Shown: positions 18,845 to 29,918 of the stretch, one piece after another
Numbering within the stretch: the first letter of the stretch is position 1
Layout: each line of letters starts with the position of its first letter
From: Paulinella micropora
Taxonomy: Eukaryota; Cercozoa; Imbricatea; Euglyphida; Paulinellidae
NCBI GenBank assembly: GCA_019918135.1
Contig: WBZZ01000550.1
Coordinates: forward strand, 27,760-91,759
DNA: 64,000 nt
Reading direction: 5' to 3'
The notes under the pieces: generated by a model
Databases searched by the model: none
Seen by the model: the letters and a program-made list of their open reading frames with translations, nothing else
What the model was told of the DNA's origin: nothing
Translations under genes and position numbers: made by a program

Positions 18845-19272
18845 GGGGGCCGCGCCTATTAAGAGCTTCCTGCCTAAATCCTGGAAATACTACCTTTTTT
18901 ACCGTATCGCGAGGAAGATAGATGTGGTCAAAACGCAAGGAGCGCACAGTTTGGCGCTCAAACTGTCTGACCGTGCCGTTTCCGAATTAGGTCAAAAAAT
19001 AAGTTACTTTGCCTGGGAAAAATGTAGCTAAAACAAAAATCAAAAATTTCCTTTTGCATTGTACAAGAGCATGGAACAGAAGGAGGGGAAGGGAGAGAGA
19101 GGAGGAAGGGGAGGGGGGGGGGCAAAGGGTAGGCGCGTGTATAAAGGTCTGCCGAGCTTTTACTTTAATTGATTTAATATAAATTTTACATTTCTTTGTT
19201 AGCGGCCTTCGTGGTGCCGGCTAGGTGCTACGCTTGTTGAAAAAACAAAAAGAACCCTTAGCAAGCTTTTTT
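18845..19272. other. Intergenic region with little structure
   Basis: This interval of about 430 bp separates two minus-strand genes. It holds a purine-rich tract at 19075-19130 and A/T-rich sequence from 19150 to 19270 (ttgatttaatataaattttac), which may include the 3' end of the HNH gene transcript. I see no gene. Confidence 0.4.
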
Positions 19273-21099
19273 TTACCACATTTCCAAATCATTCAGTCTT
19301 ACATCTCGCTGGACCTTTTTGCGCACGTATTGTGCAAATAACAAGGCGTGACGTGCCGCCGTCACAGTGATATACTGAGCCTTGGCGGCGGACCACCACC
19401 CGCCAAATTCAGTATTGAAGATTTGAGGCATGATGGCGTAGTTGCGCGGGTGGTCTAGCCCCCCGACCGACGCAGGGATGATGTGGTCAACGTGCCAGGC
19501 GAGCTTACGGCGGCCTTTGTCATCAAAATAATCTCTTAGCAAAGGGTTTTTCTTGTTTTTCTTGATCCAATTACGAACCTGGCCACGCGACATGAAGCGC
19601 TTGGTATTGGTTAGCGGCTTTACATAACCCAGGTACAGCGGTGCTACCTTTACTTCCGAGCGCTTGTAAAGCGATTTCATCTTTGTCAATATTTCCCGCA
19701 GAACGCGTTTCCCTGCTGGATTTGATATATCTTGTTCTTCCCACTTATTTAGGTCGTGCAGGCCCCGAGACAGCACGACCCCTTGTGCAGCGTTGTCTCT
19801 GGGTTCAACGGGGAAGGGCTCGTCCACCTTGCAGCGCTTGGTTTCACGCACAGCCGTGTCGTTAGTACTACTGCTTTTAGGCGCGGGTTGTGGGGGCTGC
19901 TCCTGCGCGTTGATCACCGATAGCTCTTGCGTCTCTGTCTCGACCTTGTCTACCCGTTTTGCAGGCCTGGTAGAAGCTGTGAGCTCCGGCTTCCCATCGT
20001 TGGTAGGAACAGTCGGGGCTGTTGCTGCTAGCAACGGATCTACTAGTAGTGCCGAACTTGCCTCGTCTTTGCCTAGGCTTTGTTTGCTGATAGCCTGTGA
20101 CAGCGATAACCTGGGCCGCTTTGCCGCAGGCTCCCGCGAAGGCTCGGGCTGCTGCTCGGTTGTACTTGCCCCACCTGCCTTTTCGAGCGACGACGCTAAG
20201 ACGTTCGCGAGCTTTGATGCAAGCGCCGCATTGCCCGTCGTCGCGCGTAATGATACAGCGATCAAATCGATACAACATTCTCTCGAGCGTGGGTGGTCAG
20301 GGTTAGTTATGATTGATACCAAATCGTTCAATCCTGGCGCAGGCTCCTGCGCGGGCTCGGAATGCTGCTTGCTCCCTGACAATTGGGCCCGCTCGTGCTC
20401 GGGCGCGTGCAATGTCGCGGCTTTGGTGGAGCTTGCGTTATGTTTGGTTGTAGCTTGTGGAAGTGAACGCTGTCCTCGTCTCACCGCAGGCTTCTTTGTT
20501 GTTTGGGAGGATGGCGTTTGCTTGGATGCTGCGCTAGGTAATACTATTGGTAAACCCGCCATCGCGCGCCACGCCACTTCGATCATTTCTGCTTGCAGCT
20601 TCTTGCAGCGCGGATGGTCAAATTGACTTAGAATAGTCAACAACCCGCGAAGGTTCGTACAGGCCACGCCTCGCCTTTCTCCTGCGCTTACTTCGGTCGC
20701 GGGTGCTACCTTACCCCGGTCGGTCCGCGAGCTTTTGTACGGAAAGGAAAAAACCTTTACGGGAAATGGTAGGTCAACCCCCGTGTGCCAGCCGGGATCC
20801 CTTTCTTTACAGATTGTGTTGTTCGCTCCCCCAATTTTTAGTGCCACTTGGGACCACTTTTTTCTGGCGGAATCTTCAGAACATTCGGTAAAGCTTCCAA
20901 TAGCATCAGAAATGCAGAAAAACCCGTTGGTTGAGCGCCTGACTTTTGCAAAGTCTTCGGGGCTTAATTGCATAAGCAATTTGTTTTCGTCAAACACGTG
21001 GTGAGAGTTGTCGCTGTCGACTTGGGCAATCATGTTTGCCTCCGACAAAAAAGCTGCCGAGGCGCTGGTGATGGCTTGGCTCGGGGGCTGAGTAGACAT
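19273..21099 (-). CDS. HNH endonuclease-like protein, 608 aa
   Basis: The ORF is intact from ATG 21099. The last 130 residues hold the HNH core: WHVDHIIPASVGG, then a conserved Asn in NYAIMPQIFN, then a basic region. The N-terminal 110 residues are a distinct globular part (FFCISDAIGSFTECS). The middle (about 180-470) is low-complexity, rich in Ser, Thr, Gln and Pro. HNH enzymes nick or cut DNA with a beta-beta-alpha-metal fold, and in viruses they act as homing or host-directed nucleases. A decayed paralogue lies immediately upstream on the same strand (21755-22544) and has an intron-like insertion where this gene has none. The catalytic His pair (HVDH) is kept, so activity is plausible. Confidence 0.72.
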   Translation of the reverse strand: MSTQPPSQAITSASAAFLSEANMIAQVDSDNSHHVFDENKLLMQLSPEDFAKVRRSTNGFFCISDAIGSFTECSEDSARKKWSQVALKIGGANNTICKERDPGWHTGVDLPFPVKVFSFPYKSSRTDRGKVAPATEVSAGERRGVACTNLRGLLTILSQFDHPRCKKLQAEMIEVAWRAMAGLPIVLPSAASKQTPSSQTTKKPAVRRGQRSLPQATTKHNASSTKAATLHAPEHERAQLSGSKQHSEPAQEPAPGLNDLVSIITNPDHPRSRECCIDLIAVSLRATTGNAALASKLANVLASSLEKAGGASTTEQQPEPSREPAAKRPRLSLSQAISKQSLGKDEASSALLVDPLLAATAPTVPTNDGKPELTASTRPAKRVDKVETETQELSVINAQEQPPQPAPKSSSTNDTAVRETKRCKVDEPFPVEPRDNAAQGVVLSRGLHDLNKWEEQDISNPAGKRVLREILTKMKSLYKRSEVKVAPLYLGYVKPLTNTKRFMSRGQVRNWIKKNKKNPLLRDYFDDKGRRKLAWHVDHIIPASVGGLDHPRNYAIMPQIFNTEFGGWWSAAKAQYITVTAARHALLFAQYVRKKVQRDVRLNDLEMW

Positions 21100-21334
21100 T
21101 CTTTGGGTCTTTCTCTTGAGGCTTTGAAAAATGACTAGGGAATCCTTTTAAGTACCTGAAAGAGAAATAGAAGGGGAGGGGTAAGAATATTCCGCTTCCC
21201 CTTTCCCTCCCCCCTCCCTCGTTCCTCCCTCTTTCTTCTTCCCTCCCCCCTCCCTCCCTCTCCCCTTTTTCTTCAAACAGGATTTTTCTTTTTCTTTCTT
21301 CTTTTTTTTGCATAAAATTTGCGTATGTGTGTGC

Positions 21335-21410
21335 TTGGAATGATATGGCTGAAAAAGGCAGTACTGCCAGAGAGGCATGGAAACGCTGCCTTTTTCGACC
21401 ATATCACATG
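21335..21410. repeat. Family G inverted-repeat element
   Basis: Ends tgatatggctgaaaaaggca and tgcctttttcgaccatatca are near-perfect reverse complements around a short centre. This is the most symmetrical copy of the family. Confidence 0.7.
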
Positions 21411-21539
21411 CACAGACCGCCAAGCCGCCTTCGCTAAAAGCGACATCAAGAAAGTACCAAAAAGAAATGTACTCGTTCAGCCGGAGTCTCGACAAGGGAG
21501 AAGAGGAGGGGGGGGGGCGTCCGGCATTGGGGTGCTTAG

Positions 21540-21690
21540 TTGAGTCGGCATCCTCCTCGTCCCCCACGAGCGTGGAGTTTAGGTATTGGTCTCGTACTTG
21601 CTTTGCGCTCAGGGTTTTTAACGACCTTGCCGGCTTCTCACAAAACACCCTTGCCTGCTTCGTTCATGAGCCGCGTAAGTTTAAGACTTT
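21540..21690 (-). pseudogene. Fragment related to the 18137-18844 gene
   Basis: The minus strand encodes a segment (FCEKPARSL, AKQVRDQYLNSTLV, DEEDADS) that closely matches residues 37-68 of the 235-aa protein at 18137-18844. Homology ends abruptly on both sides in repeat sequence, with a G-run (21508-21516) at one edge. It is a truncated copy. Confidence 0.65.
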
Positions 21691-21754
21691 GTCAAACTTC
21701 CAACCAAAAGAAAATTGAACGCTTGAGTAAAACTATACTCTGCCGAAAGAACCT

Positions 21755-22544
21755 CTACATTTCTTCAAGATCGTGTAATATTATTTCCCTTGTATATTTC
21801 TTTTTTATGTACTTGGCAAAAATGATAGCCGATCGTGCTGCTGTAAGGCCTACAAACATGCACATTTGTGCAAAGATAAAGAAAAAGAAGTATACAAGCG
21901 AACTAGTACCAATGTACTGGGCCTTAGCGGGCATCCACCACGAAGCAAATCGCTGGTTGAAGATCTTTGGCATGACTGCGTAATTGCATGGGTGGTCGGC
22001 TCCGCCGAGCGAGTCGGGGATGATATGGTCGATGTGGAACGGAACCTTGCGCACGCCGTTCTTGTCGAAGTAATCACAAAAGTAGAGGCTGCTCCGGTGC
22101 GCCAACACCCAGGCACGTACTTGTGCCCTCGTCATGAAGTGTTTGGTGTTGGTCAGAGGCTTGATAAACCCGAGGTAGACGGGCTGGGGCTCAATTTCGT
22201 GGGGCTGGATGAAGCTTGCGCATCTCTGCCATTATCTCGTTCAGGTGCTTCTTGCCGTTGGAAGGCGTAATGTCGCTGCCGTCCCAGTCGATCTCCTGCG
22301 GGCCTGACGATTTCAGCTGCGGTTGCTCGGGCGCAGTGACAGCGATAATCTGGGCCGTTTTGCCACAGGCTCCTGCGAAGACTCTCGGGCTGCTGCTTGC
22401 GTTGTTGGACCTGCTCATGTTCGGGTTCAGGCAGGAGCACTGGTTCGGTCGAGCCTGTGGCTTGCGCAGTGTCGGAAGACCTTTGCTGCTGCTGTTGTTC
22501 GGCTGTACTTGCTCCGCCTGCCTTGGGTTTCCCTCAATTCTCAA
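21755..22544 (-). pseudogene. Decayed HNH paralogue with an intron-like insertion
   Basis: The C-terminal part (21755-22200) matches the 608-aa HNH protein closely: PLTNTKHFMTRAQVRAW, FHIDHIIPDSLGGADHP and NYAVMPKIFN. A frame change near 22205-22225 joins it to an upstream part (DITPSNGKKHLNEIMAEMRKL) that matches the same protein. The rest of the N terminus is missing or unrecognisable. The HIDH core is intact. Bases 21850-21909 interrupt the match and look like a spliceosomal intron, annotated separately. It probably arose by duplication of the neighbouring HNH gene, or the reverse. Confidence 0.65.
21850..21909 (-). other. Candidate 60-bp spliceosomal intron
   Basis: On the minus strand the insert begins gtactag and ends tgtttgtag. 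Removing it restores the exact spacing of the intact paralogue: AKAQYI-GLTAARSA here against AKAQYITVTAARHA there. The insert is T-rich in its middle. Its length is a multiple of three and it has no stop, so it is not seen as a break in the frame. Confidence 0.65.
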
Positions 22545-22745
22545 ATTTCTGACGTGAAACTTTAGTGTTCGGCGGATGCCACGCGTCAGGCCCCCGCCAC
22601 TTTTCGAAGCTTTCCTGCAGGGCTTCTGTCACGCATCGCGCTGGGCTATTGTGGGTATTGGCTCGGCTTTCAACCTGGCCCCCTTGTCTTTGGTCGTCTG
22701 GCACTTGCCGCATTTGCGGGAGCCTCGTGTGCCATCATGTAGCAT
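22545..22745 (-). pseudogene. Cys-motif gene remnant with one frameshift
   Basis: The minus strand reads LHDGTRGSRKCGKCQTTKDK and AEPIPTIA, then after a one-base change CVTEALQESFEKWRGPDAWH and a stop. The Cys-X2-Cys motif and the Trp-rich end look like genuine protein. It lies directly upstream of the decayed HNH paralogue on the same strand and may be its lost neighbour or part of it. I cannot assign a family. Confidence 0.4.
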
Positions 22746-22819
22746 AAAAAACCTTGCACAGCTTGAATAACAAATGTTAACTTCCGGTGTGTGTGCGCAC
22801 CAAAAGCAGCAACCTCTTA

Positions 22820-23544
22820 CTAGTGCCAAAGATTAAAAACTTTGTCAAAGATTTTTTTTTATTCATTTTTTTGTACATTTTTAGCGCACCCTGTGGTCTG
22901 TCAAGACCTTTGCGAAAAAAGTTCTTTGGCGCCCTCACCCCTGCCTCTTCCCTCTCCCACTCCTAGCTTTCGGTGCCAAGTGTAAGGCCGTCGAGTTTTA
23001 ATTCAGCGTAAGTTACAAATTCCTGACACGCCCCTCTCCCCTTCCCTCTCCCACTCCCTATTCTCAGACGGAGGACTAAGACAATTCGTGCTCCCCCCCC
23101 CTTTCTGTCCCAGAGAGTGCGCCGCCCCATCGTCACTCGTCGTATGACTTAGGGTTTGTAGTCGAGACAAGGACCGGGGGGGTGCCCCCCCCCTTTTTTT
23201 CTTCTTTCCTCCCTCTGAGCCCCCTGAGCCCGGGGGGCTCAAAGAAAAGGGGAAGGGCAAGGGGGGGAGGGGAAGAGCGCAGAAGCTACAAAAAAATGCA
23301 GGAAACGCCTCAACTAAGCCCTCCCCCATGCCGGGCGCCCCCCCCCTTTCCATTCCGCTTCTTTGCCCCTTTCCTTCTCCCGCCCCCCTCGACGGGGAGG
23401 ATTGGTTCGCCCCCTTTCTCACCCTTCCCCCTCTCTCCTTTAAACTTGTTTTGTGCCTCTCTTCCCCTCTACCGGCCGCCTAGAAACAGCCGAAGAAAAA
23501 TTGTTGCTGGCCAGGAAAAAAACGCACAGAGTGTGCACAGAAAG
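22820..23544. repeat. Repeat-rich leader of the following gene
   Basis: Family D copies start near 22825 and 22970, and a family C palindrome lies at 23214-23242 after a G/C block. A purine/pyrimidine-rich stretch leads to the start of the gene at 23545. The last 100 bp before the start (23440-23544) are less biased and may contain the promoter or 5' leader. Confidence 0.5.
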
Positions 23545-24474
23545 ATGGGGAGTGCACCATCTACTGCCGACGACGCTAGCAATGCAGAGGGGGCCGCCCG
23601 CAAGAATTCTCGGCGGGCGGAAGTGCGCACAGAACTTCGGATAGACCTGACTCGCGACAGGCACGGAGCCGACGGCTGGTTGCGCTTGAAGCTGAGCCAC
23701 GCGGCAGTGCTGAGCGGCAGCGCCTTCGTGTTGGGCGCCGGGTGCTTCAGGGCCCGCCTTGTTCTGCCGAGCGCGGTGGATCCGTGCGATTATGCGCAAG
23801 AGGCCTATCGATCGATCGAAACGGACTCAAACGTACTGCGGGTCTGCGCTGACCTGTCGGCCATCCTAGCCCCGAGCCTGCGGCTGGAGCTGCTGCCAAG
23901 GCAGGGGGGTGGGCGCGACCAGGAGTTGGCGTTACTGCTCTTCGAGACGTCCAGGCTTGCCTGTGTGGTGCGAGAGTTGAGCACGCCGCGCCTGTTGCCC
24001 ATCGAAGCAACCGAGCTCGCCCGCTGGGGGCACAGCGGCACAGGGGTTGCCTGTCGCAGGGTGGGGTTGCTGTGCATGTTGGAGGGACACGTGGTCTTTG
24101 ACAAAGACTTGCTGCGTTTCGAGGATGTCAAGGACCTCCCAAAAGAGAATAATAACTATACAAAAATAGGAGCTTTCTGCACCCTGCTGGAGCTGCCTTT
24201 GGCGTGGCGCCCCGCGCAGGTTGTAACGTACCCCTTTCCTCCGGGAACCTTTTTTCCACTTCATCTCGGTAACAGTGCAATACGACAAGATAGTCTTGAA
24301 GTAGACACGGACGGGCGGGTTCGCTTGTGTGTCACATGCAATAACGTTAACGTCACACCCAAGCAGCTAATTTCGGGCAACTTTGTGCAAAGGTCGTTTC
24401 GGGACGAAGACAACAATATCTGGAGAATGTCGCCCACGCTTGACCTCAGTGTGTTGCGTTGGTTCATGGCCTAA
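23545..24474 (+). CDS. Hypothetical protein, 309 aa
   Basis: I chose the ATG at 23545 (MGSAPSTADDASN) because everything upstream in frame is repeat-derived, Pro-rich sequence. The protein is globular in composition, mixed alpha/beta, with a conserved-looking C-terminal part: FFPLHLGNS, QDSLEVDTDGRVRLCV and LISGNFVQRSFRDED. A fragment related to this part is found at 44141-44330 on the other strand, so it is a gene family. MGS at the N terminus could be myristoylated, but this is speculative. No known domain is recognised. Confidence 0.65.
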   Translation: MGSAPSTADDASNAEGAARKNSRRAEVRTELRIDLTRDRHGADGWLRLKLSHAAVLSGSAFVLGAGCFRARLVLPSAVDPCDYAQEAYRSIETDSNVLRVCADLSAILAPSLRLELLPRQGGGRDQELALLLFETSRLACVVRELSTPRLLPIEATELARWGHSGTGVACRRVGLLCMLEGHVVFDKDLLRFEDVKDLPKENNNYTKIGAFCTLLELPLAWRPAQVVTYPFPPGTFFPLHLGNSAIRQDSLEVDTDGRVRLCVTCNNVNVTPKQLISGNFVQRSFRDEDNNIWRMSPTLDLSVLRWFMA

Positions 24475-24534
24475 ACGATCTGCTCGTAGTAGCAATTATT
24501 AAAAAAACATTCTTGAATACTTTGTTTAAACACT

Positions 24535-25190
24535 TTTGTCCGGACGGCACCATTTAGCGCTAGATGAACCGGCCGTTCCGGAGACTAGCAGAGAAACCGG
24601 ACGTTTTCCCGCAGAGGGAAACGGTACGCCTTTTTTTTTACTTGCACGAAATGTTTTCGGCCCTCTTGCCTCCCCCTCCCCCCTTGCCTGACGGTGGGGG
24701 AGTGACAGAACGGGACGACGAAAGTGAGAGGGGCGGCGCAAGTGAGAGGGGCGACGCAAGTGAGAGGGGAGGGGGAGGACGTCTTCCACACGGCGGCGTT
24801 TGGGCGTCTGTGTGGGATTTTCTTTTGCGCAAGTAGAATTTGGCGCCAAATTGGCGCCTACGATTGTTTTTCCGGGAAGACTAAGACGCACTGCCTTTTC
24901 TGACCGTATCACGCACCCTACCCTCCGGACGGCACAATTTGGCGCTAAATTTAGCAGGGGCCGTTTCCGGAGGCCAGCAGAGAATCCGGACGTTTTCCCG
25001 CGGAAAGAAACGGTACGTCTTTTTCTTTTACTCGCACGAAATGGAAAGGAGAAAAAAGGGGGAAATAAGGGGGGAGGGAGACGCCCTTCCCCCCCTTTTC
25101 CCTTCTTTCCCCCTCTTTTCTCCTCTCCCTTCCTCCCCCTCCCCTTCTCCGGCACCTTTCGCGCGACGGGCGTTGGACATTAATAAGAGC
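24535..25190. repeat. 430-bp unit array 1 (short)
   Basis: This holds one full and one partial copy of the large unit whose junction motif is ccggacggcaccatttggcg (here at about 24540 and 24926). The unit contains ccggacgttttcccgc, a pyrimidine tract, a minisatellite of gtgagaggggcgacgcaa, cgtcttccacacggcggcg, the 16-bp palindrome aatttggcgccaaatt (24837-24852), and a family G-like right end (actgccttttctgaccgtatc). The minisatellite has only three short copies here. Confidence 0.8.
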
Positions 25191-25335
25191 CGGTTGAGCA
25201 AGCAGCCCGCCAAAGAACTTTGGTTTTCCGAGCTGCTACAGGTGTGCATGGGCCTGGCCACGACGGTTGACGCGAGGTACTGGTGCGGGCCGGGCTGCTG
25301 TTCTTTGCCCCCTGCCTCCTCCCTCTCCTAGTTCT
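25160..25335 (+). repeat. Duplicated gene fragment (copy of 36305-36470)
   Basis: The stretch from gcgcgacgggcgttggaca to ctgttctttgccccctgcc matches 36305-36465 nearly base for base. It reads as protein in part (SRLSKQPAKELWFSELLQV), so it may be a duplicated fragment of a lost gene. In the two copies the frame after LLQV differs by a small insertion. Confidence 0.5.
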
Positions 25336-27040
25336 CAGTGCCAAGTTTAAGGTCGTCAAGCTTTAATAAAATAATTTTTTACTTTCTTGGCGTGCGCCCC
25401 CTGTCCCTCTTCCATTCTTAGCCCTGGGGGGTAACCAATGCTTTGCCCCCCCCCGGACTCAGTTCAGAACAGCGAATAAGCTAAGACTGGCTCTGGAGAA
25501 GTCACTCGTCGTATGACTGAGACGGAGTTTGTAGTCGAGACAGAGCACCGGAGGGGGGGGCGCCCCCCCCTTTTTCTTTTTTTCTTCCCTCCTCCTGAGC
25601 CCCTGAGCCCGGGGGGCTCAAAGAACAGGGGAAGGGCAAGGGGGAGGGGAAGAGCGCAGAAGCTACAAAAGAATGCATGAAACGCCTCAACTAAGCCCTC
25701 CCCTCCCCGTTATCCCTTGTCGAGGCTTTTTAAGGTATATTCTTTTTGGTACTTTCTTGACTTTCCTTGCCTCTTTTCTCTCCCGCGTCCGTCTGTGTCC
25801 AAAGCCCAAGCTTGAAACCTATGGTCGATACGAGATGCTCACCAAAGAAGCAAACATATCAGGCTAGAGCACTAGCAGCAGCTAGTTGTACAAAGACAAG
25901 TATGAAATTCCACCAGATGGTAGTGTCAGGCTCAGTCCATCTTCGCCCGTTCTCGCCTTTCTTGTAAAAGAAGGCCAAGCGGGGTTTTTCCGACGTCGCC
26001 TTCTGCTGCCTTCTCCCGCTCCCTTTCGTGGTTCTCGTGTCAAGTGTAAGACTTTGTCGAGCTTTAATAAAGAAATTCTTTTTCGTACTTTCTCGGCGCC
26101 CCTTTCTCCTTTACCTTGGTCTTGTGTCTCCCCTTTCCTCTCCCGCGGAGAAAAAAACCGCTCACCAAATTTCTTTCTGGTTGAGCGAAGGACAAGTTTT
26201 TGCATGTCCCCCCTCCCCCTCTCTCTCCCTCAGAAAAAGGAGCGGGGCGAGAGGAGGGAGCGGGGCGAGAAGGGAGAGCGGGGGGGGGGGTGAGAAATGC
26301 AGAAAGAATAAAAAGGGAAAAGAAGGGGACAGGGAGACACCATTCCCCTTCCCCTTCCCCTTCCCTCTTCCATCTTTCCTCTCTCCCCTCTTTCTCCCCC
26401 TTCCCCTCTCAAGTGTAAGGCTTTATCGAGACTTGTTTTATAATTTTTTTGGGGTACTTTATCGACTTTCTCCCTCTCCCGCTCCCCGTCCGCAGACGGG
26501 GGACTAGACAATTCGTGCGCGGCGGGCGCTGGACATTGGGAGCGGGTTGAGAGAGCGGCCCGTCAACACTCCCCTTCTCCTCCCTCCCTTGCCTCTCTCT
26601 CCTCTCTTACTTATAGCTTGGAATGCCAAGTGTGTTTTAATTCAGCATATTTCGCACTTTCTTGGCGTTCCTTCTTCCCCTTGCCCCTTCTCTCCCTCTC
26701 CTAGTCCTCGTGCCCCAATTGTAATACCGTCGAGATTTAATTAAAGAAAATTCGTTTTGTACTTTCTTGGCACACTCTCCCCCCATTCTTTGCCTCTTCC
26801 CTCTCCCACTCCCTGTTCTCAGACAGAGGACCAAGACAATTCTATTTGGTTTGTAGCTTAAAACTAGACAAGGCATTACACTTGACACTTGCAACGGCAT
26901 CTGGCCCATGTCATGTTGCTGCGGTAGCCTATGTTAGAACCCTGGCCGGCATCGTCTGTGCTCTGTTCGCGTGCTAAGAGAGTGAGAAAAAGAATACGCT
27001 TGAATTAAAGCTCGACGGTCTTACATTTGGGGGGCACTGG
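25336..27040. repeat. Families C, D and others, no gene
   Basis: A family C palindrome lies at 25594-25622. Family D copies begin near 25335, 26030, 26410, 26620 and 26700. The segment 26500-26585 (agacaattcgtgcgcggcgg followed by cgctggacattgggagc) recurs at 29615-29690. The segment 26860-26990 (gccatgt... tagcctatgttagaaccctgg) recurs at 40230-40340 and in part at 40835-40870. No coding region is convincing. Confidence 0.5.
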
Positions 27041-28905
27041 GAACTAGGAGCGGAGCACCGTGCTCCAGTACGACCCTGTGGCGGATGGATGGGCGGTGGT
27101 CAGTGTGCTAGGAAGACAAGAGCCCCACAACCCCCGACGGCGTCCTGTCCGTGCCATGGCTCGGCCACCGTGCGCAAGGTCAGAAAAATATGAAAAAAGG
27201 AAAGAAATTTTGGCCCGACAACAAAGGGAACAGACGGGGGGAGGAAGAAAGGGGAGGGAGGAAAAGGAAGGGAGGAAAAAGGGGGCGGGATGTGCTTCCC
27301 CCCGTCCCCCCTCTCGCCCCTCTTTCCCCCCTGTCCCCTGCTATCCCCCTCTCCCCCTCGTCCCTTGTTTGCGCGTGCAGAGGGAAGAGGCAGGAAAGGG
27401 GGGAGCACAAATTGTCATAGTCCACTGTCTGAGAATCGGGAGCGGGGGAGGGAGGGCAGGGCGCGCTTCGCCGGTGTACAAAAAAATTAAAAAAAAATCC
27501 ATGACAAAGTTGTAATCTTGGCACTGAAAACTAAGAGAGGAAGGGGCCGGGGATTAGTGGAGGCGTTGCATGTATTTATTTTTTGTAGCTTCTGCGCCCT
27601 CCGGGGAGGGAGGGTAGGGGCGCGCTAAAAATGTAAAAATTTAATAAAATTTACTGACAAGATTTCAATCTTGGCACTGAGAACGTGTATAGGGAGGGGC
27701 GCTAAGAATGTACAAGAAAAAATTAATAAAAAATTACTGACAAAATTTTAATTTTGGCACTGAGAACTAAGAGAAGGAGAGGAGGGGCGGGGGGAGGATC
27801 CGGCACGATCTGTCTTGCCCCTCCCCCCCCCGTCTGAGAACGTGTACAGGGAGGGCGGGTGTGCTCTCTCCCCCCCCTTCTCTCGTCCCTTGTTTGCGCG
27901 TGCAAACGCGTTCCCAAAAAAATTTTCTTTTCCACTTTTCATATTCTTCCTATTTCCGCAGATTTTGCGCACCGTGCTCCAGCACAAACCCACGGCAGAT
28001 GGATGGGCGGTAGTCAATGTGCTAGGAGGACAAGGGCCTCACTAACCCCCCCCCCAACGGCGTCCTGTCCGTGCCATGGCTCGGCCACCGTGCGCAAGGT
28101 CAGAAAATATGAAAAGAAGAAAAGAATTTTTTTTGCCCGACAACAAAGGGAACAGACGGGGGAATGAAGGGGAGGGAGGGGGAGAGGAAAGGGGAAGAGG
28201 GAAGGGGGGAGGAAGGGGGCGGGGTGTGCTTTCCCCCCCGCCCCCCTCACTGTCTGAGAATCGGGAGCGGGAGCGGAAGAGGGAGGGCAGGGGCGCGCTA
28301 AAAAATGTACAGAAAAAAAAATCCATGACAACGTTGTAATCTTGGCACCGAAAACTAAGAGAGGAAGGGGCCGGGGGGGATTAGTGGAGGCGTTGCATGT
28401 ATTTATTTTGTTTGTAGCTTCTGCGCCCCCCTTCCCCTCCCCTGCTCCTTGAGCCCCCCCGGGCTCAGGGGAGGGTGGGCAGAAAGGATTTCTGGATAAA
28501 GAGGGGGGGGGCGCCCCGGCACGGGGTCAGTGGCATCTTAGTTTTTTTGTCAGTTTTGCCCCCCTATTCGTTGAGCCCCCCGGGCTCAGGGGGGGGCTGT
28601 GGAGTAGAGGGGCGCGCTAAGAATGTGCAAGAAAAGTCTTTTTTAATTAAAACTCGACAAAGCATCACACTTGACACTTGCAACGGCACCCTCAGGCTGC
28701 CGCAGCATCCGGCCCACTCGACGGTCTTACACTTGGGGCACTGAAAACTAGGAACAGATTACCGTGCCCCCAGCAAGACCCTGCGGAGGATGGATGGGCG
28801 GTAGCCAATGTGCCAGGACAAAGGCCTCACTACCCCGACGGCGTCCTGTCCGTGCCATAGCTCGACCACCGTGCGCAAGGTCAGGAAAATATGAAAAAAG
28901 GAAGA
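27040..28905 (+). repeat. Family A cluster, forward copies
   Basis: Forward family A copies occupy about 27045-27195, 27970-28110 and 28755-28905. Each ends gcgcaaggtcag followed by aaaatatgaaaa and a purine-rich tract containing gacaacaaagggaacagacg. Reverse-orientation family D copies lie at about 27490, 27655, 27725, 28325 and 28640, and family C palindromes at 28448-28468 and 28570-28592. The orientation is opposite to that of the 2-15 kb copies. Confidence 0.65.
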
Positions 28906-29800
28906 GAAAAATTGTTGCCAGACAACAAAGGGAACAGACGAGGGGAGAGAAGGGGAAGGGAAGAAAGGGGCGGGATGTGCATTTCCCCGCTCCCCCCCTC
29001 GTCCCTTGTTTGTGTATGCAAACGCGTTCCGAATTTTTTTTCTACTTTTCATATTCCTGCAGATATTTCCGCAGATCTTGCGCACCGTGTTCCAGCACGA
29101 CCCTGCGGCGCTTGCCCCCTCCCTCCCTCCCCCTCTCCCCGTTTTTAGACGAGGGGGAGGGCGCCCTTTCTCCCTGACGCCCCTCCTCTCCCATTCCGCA
29201 GGGGTAACATAAATCAAATGTTTTCCCGCGGAAAAAAGCCGCGCACCAAATCTTTTTTGTTGCGCAAATGACAAGTTTTTTCATGTCCCTCCCCCCCTCC
29301 CCCTCTCCCCCAAGGAGGGAGCGGGGCAAGAGGAGGGAGCGGGGAGAGAAGGGGGAAAGGGGAGAGAGAGGAAAGGGGGGGGGCGCCCCCCCGCCCTCTG
29401 CGGGCTCTAAAGAAAGTTTGGCATATTTTTGGATCCCCTGCAGATTCTCGGCGCGCTTTAAAGGAAATAAATACATGCAACGCCTCCACTAAGCCCCTCT
29501 CATGCCGAGCACACCCCCCCCTCCCCCCTCCCTGTACAAGTTCTCAGACGGGGGTTTATGACAAGGGTCGTGCCTCTCCCCCTTCTCTTTCCTACTGCCT
29601 CTTCTCAGACGGGGGACTAGACAAATCGTGCGCGGCGGGGGCTGGATATTGGGAGCTGGTTGAGCGAGCGGCCCGCCAACACTCCCCTTCTCCTCCCTTC
29701 CTTGCCTCTTCCCTCTTCCACTCATAGTTTTCGGTTTCAAGGGTAAGACTTTGTCGAGCTTTTAATAAAAAAAATTCTTTTTTTTGTACTATACCGCGGG
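28906..29800. repeat. Repeat-rich interval without a gene
   Basis: The interval holds a gcgcgtgcaaac-like palindrome (about 29008), a truncated family A copy (about 29080-29110), an ataaatcaaatgttttcccgc block near 29210 that recurs at about 31017, a purine-rich tract at 29310-29390, and family D near 29730. I see no convincing gene. Confidence 0.5.
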
Positions 29801-29804
29801 GCGT

Positions 29805-29895
29805 GATATGGTTAAATTTTGGACGTGATATGGCTAAAAAAGGCAGTTCGCTCGGAAAACTCGGAAGCATTGCCTTTTCAGCTCTTATCACAAGC
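29805..29895. repeat. Family G inverted-repeat element
   Basis: The copy reads gtgatatggttaaatttt, then gtgatatggctaaaaaagg, then cattgccttttcagctctta at the other end. Left-end sequence is doubled, as in the copy at 30855-30955. Confidence 0.6.
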
Positions 29896-29918
29896 CCCGC
29901 GGTGCTTCATCTTTGCTA

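Noticed and set aside
1..24500. Bacterial chromosome or phage origin
   Set aside because: No ribosome binding site pattern or operon spacing is seen, the tRNA lacks CCA, intron-like inserts occur, and F-box, RING and H3-like sequences are eukaryotic.
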